Below are positions 63,399-64,000 of a DNA stretch of 64,000 nt, piece after piece. Under the pieces are notes generated by a model. It had not been told where the DNA came from. It ran no database searches and worked only from the letters and a program-made list of their open reading frames with translations. The DNA comes from Bugulina stolonifera. Its lineage: Eukaryota; Bryozoa; Gymnolaemata; Cheilostomatida; Bugulidae. The position numbers and the translations under genes were made by a program. Every line of letters starts with the position of its first letter. Position 1 is the stretch's first letter. The DNA is taken from the NCBI GenBank assembly GCA_935421135.1, contig OW285196.1:9435501-9499500 (forward strand), read 5' to 3'.

Positions 63399-64000
63399 GT
63401 GAGTCAAGACATGAAAATAATATATCTTTTCTACGTCTAAAATACTCTGACATATTCTTATTTTACCATTCAGAATCCATGCAGATGTTGAGGTTGTAGT
63501 CACGGAGGTCTATTTTTATATTTGTCCTTATTTTGATGATGTCATACATTTGCATAAACGCTGTAACACACTTTGATAGGGACTAACAAAGTTGTTGAAT
63601 GGTAAACCTGGCCATGTATGGAGTATACCAACCATTGGGGTTGAGTAGTCTATTTTCATATGCGTACCTTCTTAGCATAAACAGGAAGTAGGAAATATTA
63701 ATAACAATACTATGCACGATTAGCTTCAACTGTTTTGTAGGAGGTGTTACAAGACCTAACAGTAAATGAGATTGCCTTAGTTTATTCGTTGAAAACGTAG
63801 GAGAGGTTGTCTTCTCTGTTTATTTATTTGTAACATGAACACAATTGCCCTAACTGCAGACTGGACTTTCAGTCTATCAAAGTAATCGCCCAGTATGTCC
63901 TGGGCCAACCTGAAGTTTTTATAGATCTTATGAAGGTGACTCCACAACATTCCTTCCGTTGCTAACATGTAATCAGGCTGTTCACTATTGTGCATACAGT
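63399..64000. other. Right edge, intron of the last gene
   Basis: No further exon of the gene starting at 62590 could be supported. An AG-preceded stretch at about 63741 would read only nine codons before a stop. A 72-codon minus frame at 63995-63777 has no recognisable domain. Confidence 0.4.

Overview
The window is animal nuclear DNA. It is AT-rich, its genes are split by GT-AG introns, and it carries intronic microsatellites, minisatellites, tRNA-like SINE fragments and a decayed LINE. Protein content is metazoan: a PLK4 with all three polo boxes, a mitochondrial/cytosolic glutathione reductase and a lysosomal aspartylglucosaminidase. Gene compactness, mostly short introns and many copies of the palindromic word TACATGTA would fit a non-bilaterian such as a sponge. 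That placement is an inference from general features, not from a marker gene.

Layout. 551-16128 (+): a 21-exon PLK4 (1084 aa model) whose introns hold a ~560-bp TTGG microsatellite and a 20-bp minisatellite. 16129-20500: PLK4 3' region, a 5x20-bp tandem repeat, and two ~330-bp direct repeats 890 bp apart. 23660 to about 21414 or 20534 (-): a class I SAM-dependent methyltransferase with an unsettled 3' end. 29906-24999 (-): glutathione reductase, 10 exons, 479 aa, with two possible start codons. 30248-33544 (+): aspartylglucosaminidase, 8 exons, 365 aa, head-to-head with GSR across 341 bp. 37018-33951 (-): a protein with two zinc-finger-like motifs and a C-terminal W-rich/basic segment, 5' end not found.

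From 37.9 kb to the right edge lies what I consider the most interesting content: a local family of genes of unknown function. Three of them (39594-37881 minus, 47317-40573 minus, about 54355-59090 plus) share an unusual interleaved zinc-finger module of the form C-x2-C-x11/12-H-x3-H-x5-C-x-C-x12-H-x(5-9)-[H/C], preceded by a conserved W/L-x-x-E/T-T helix-like stretch and usually followed by an E-V-D...P-x-F-G tail. The 57-59 kb gene has three copies. Two of these genes, and a third that starts at 62590 and runs off the window, also share a ~45-aa N-terminal domain (Y-I-G-V-x-Y-x-Y ... W) ending at a phase-1 intron. It is followed by small phase 1-1 exons that encode acidic linkers carrying a psi-K-x-E (SUMO-consensus-like) tetrapeptide. 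A plausible reading is a transcription-factor-like family, but no function can be assigned from sequence alone.

Between the family members is a decayed non-LTR retrotransposon (about 50870-48430, minus) interrupted by a perfect 51-bp palindrome. Exon boundaries were deduced by hand from splice consensus, phase continuity and family alignment; they have not been checked against transcripts.
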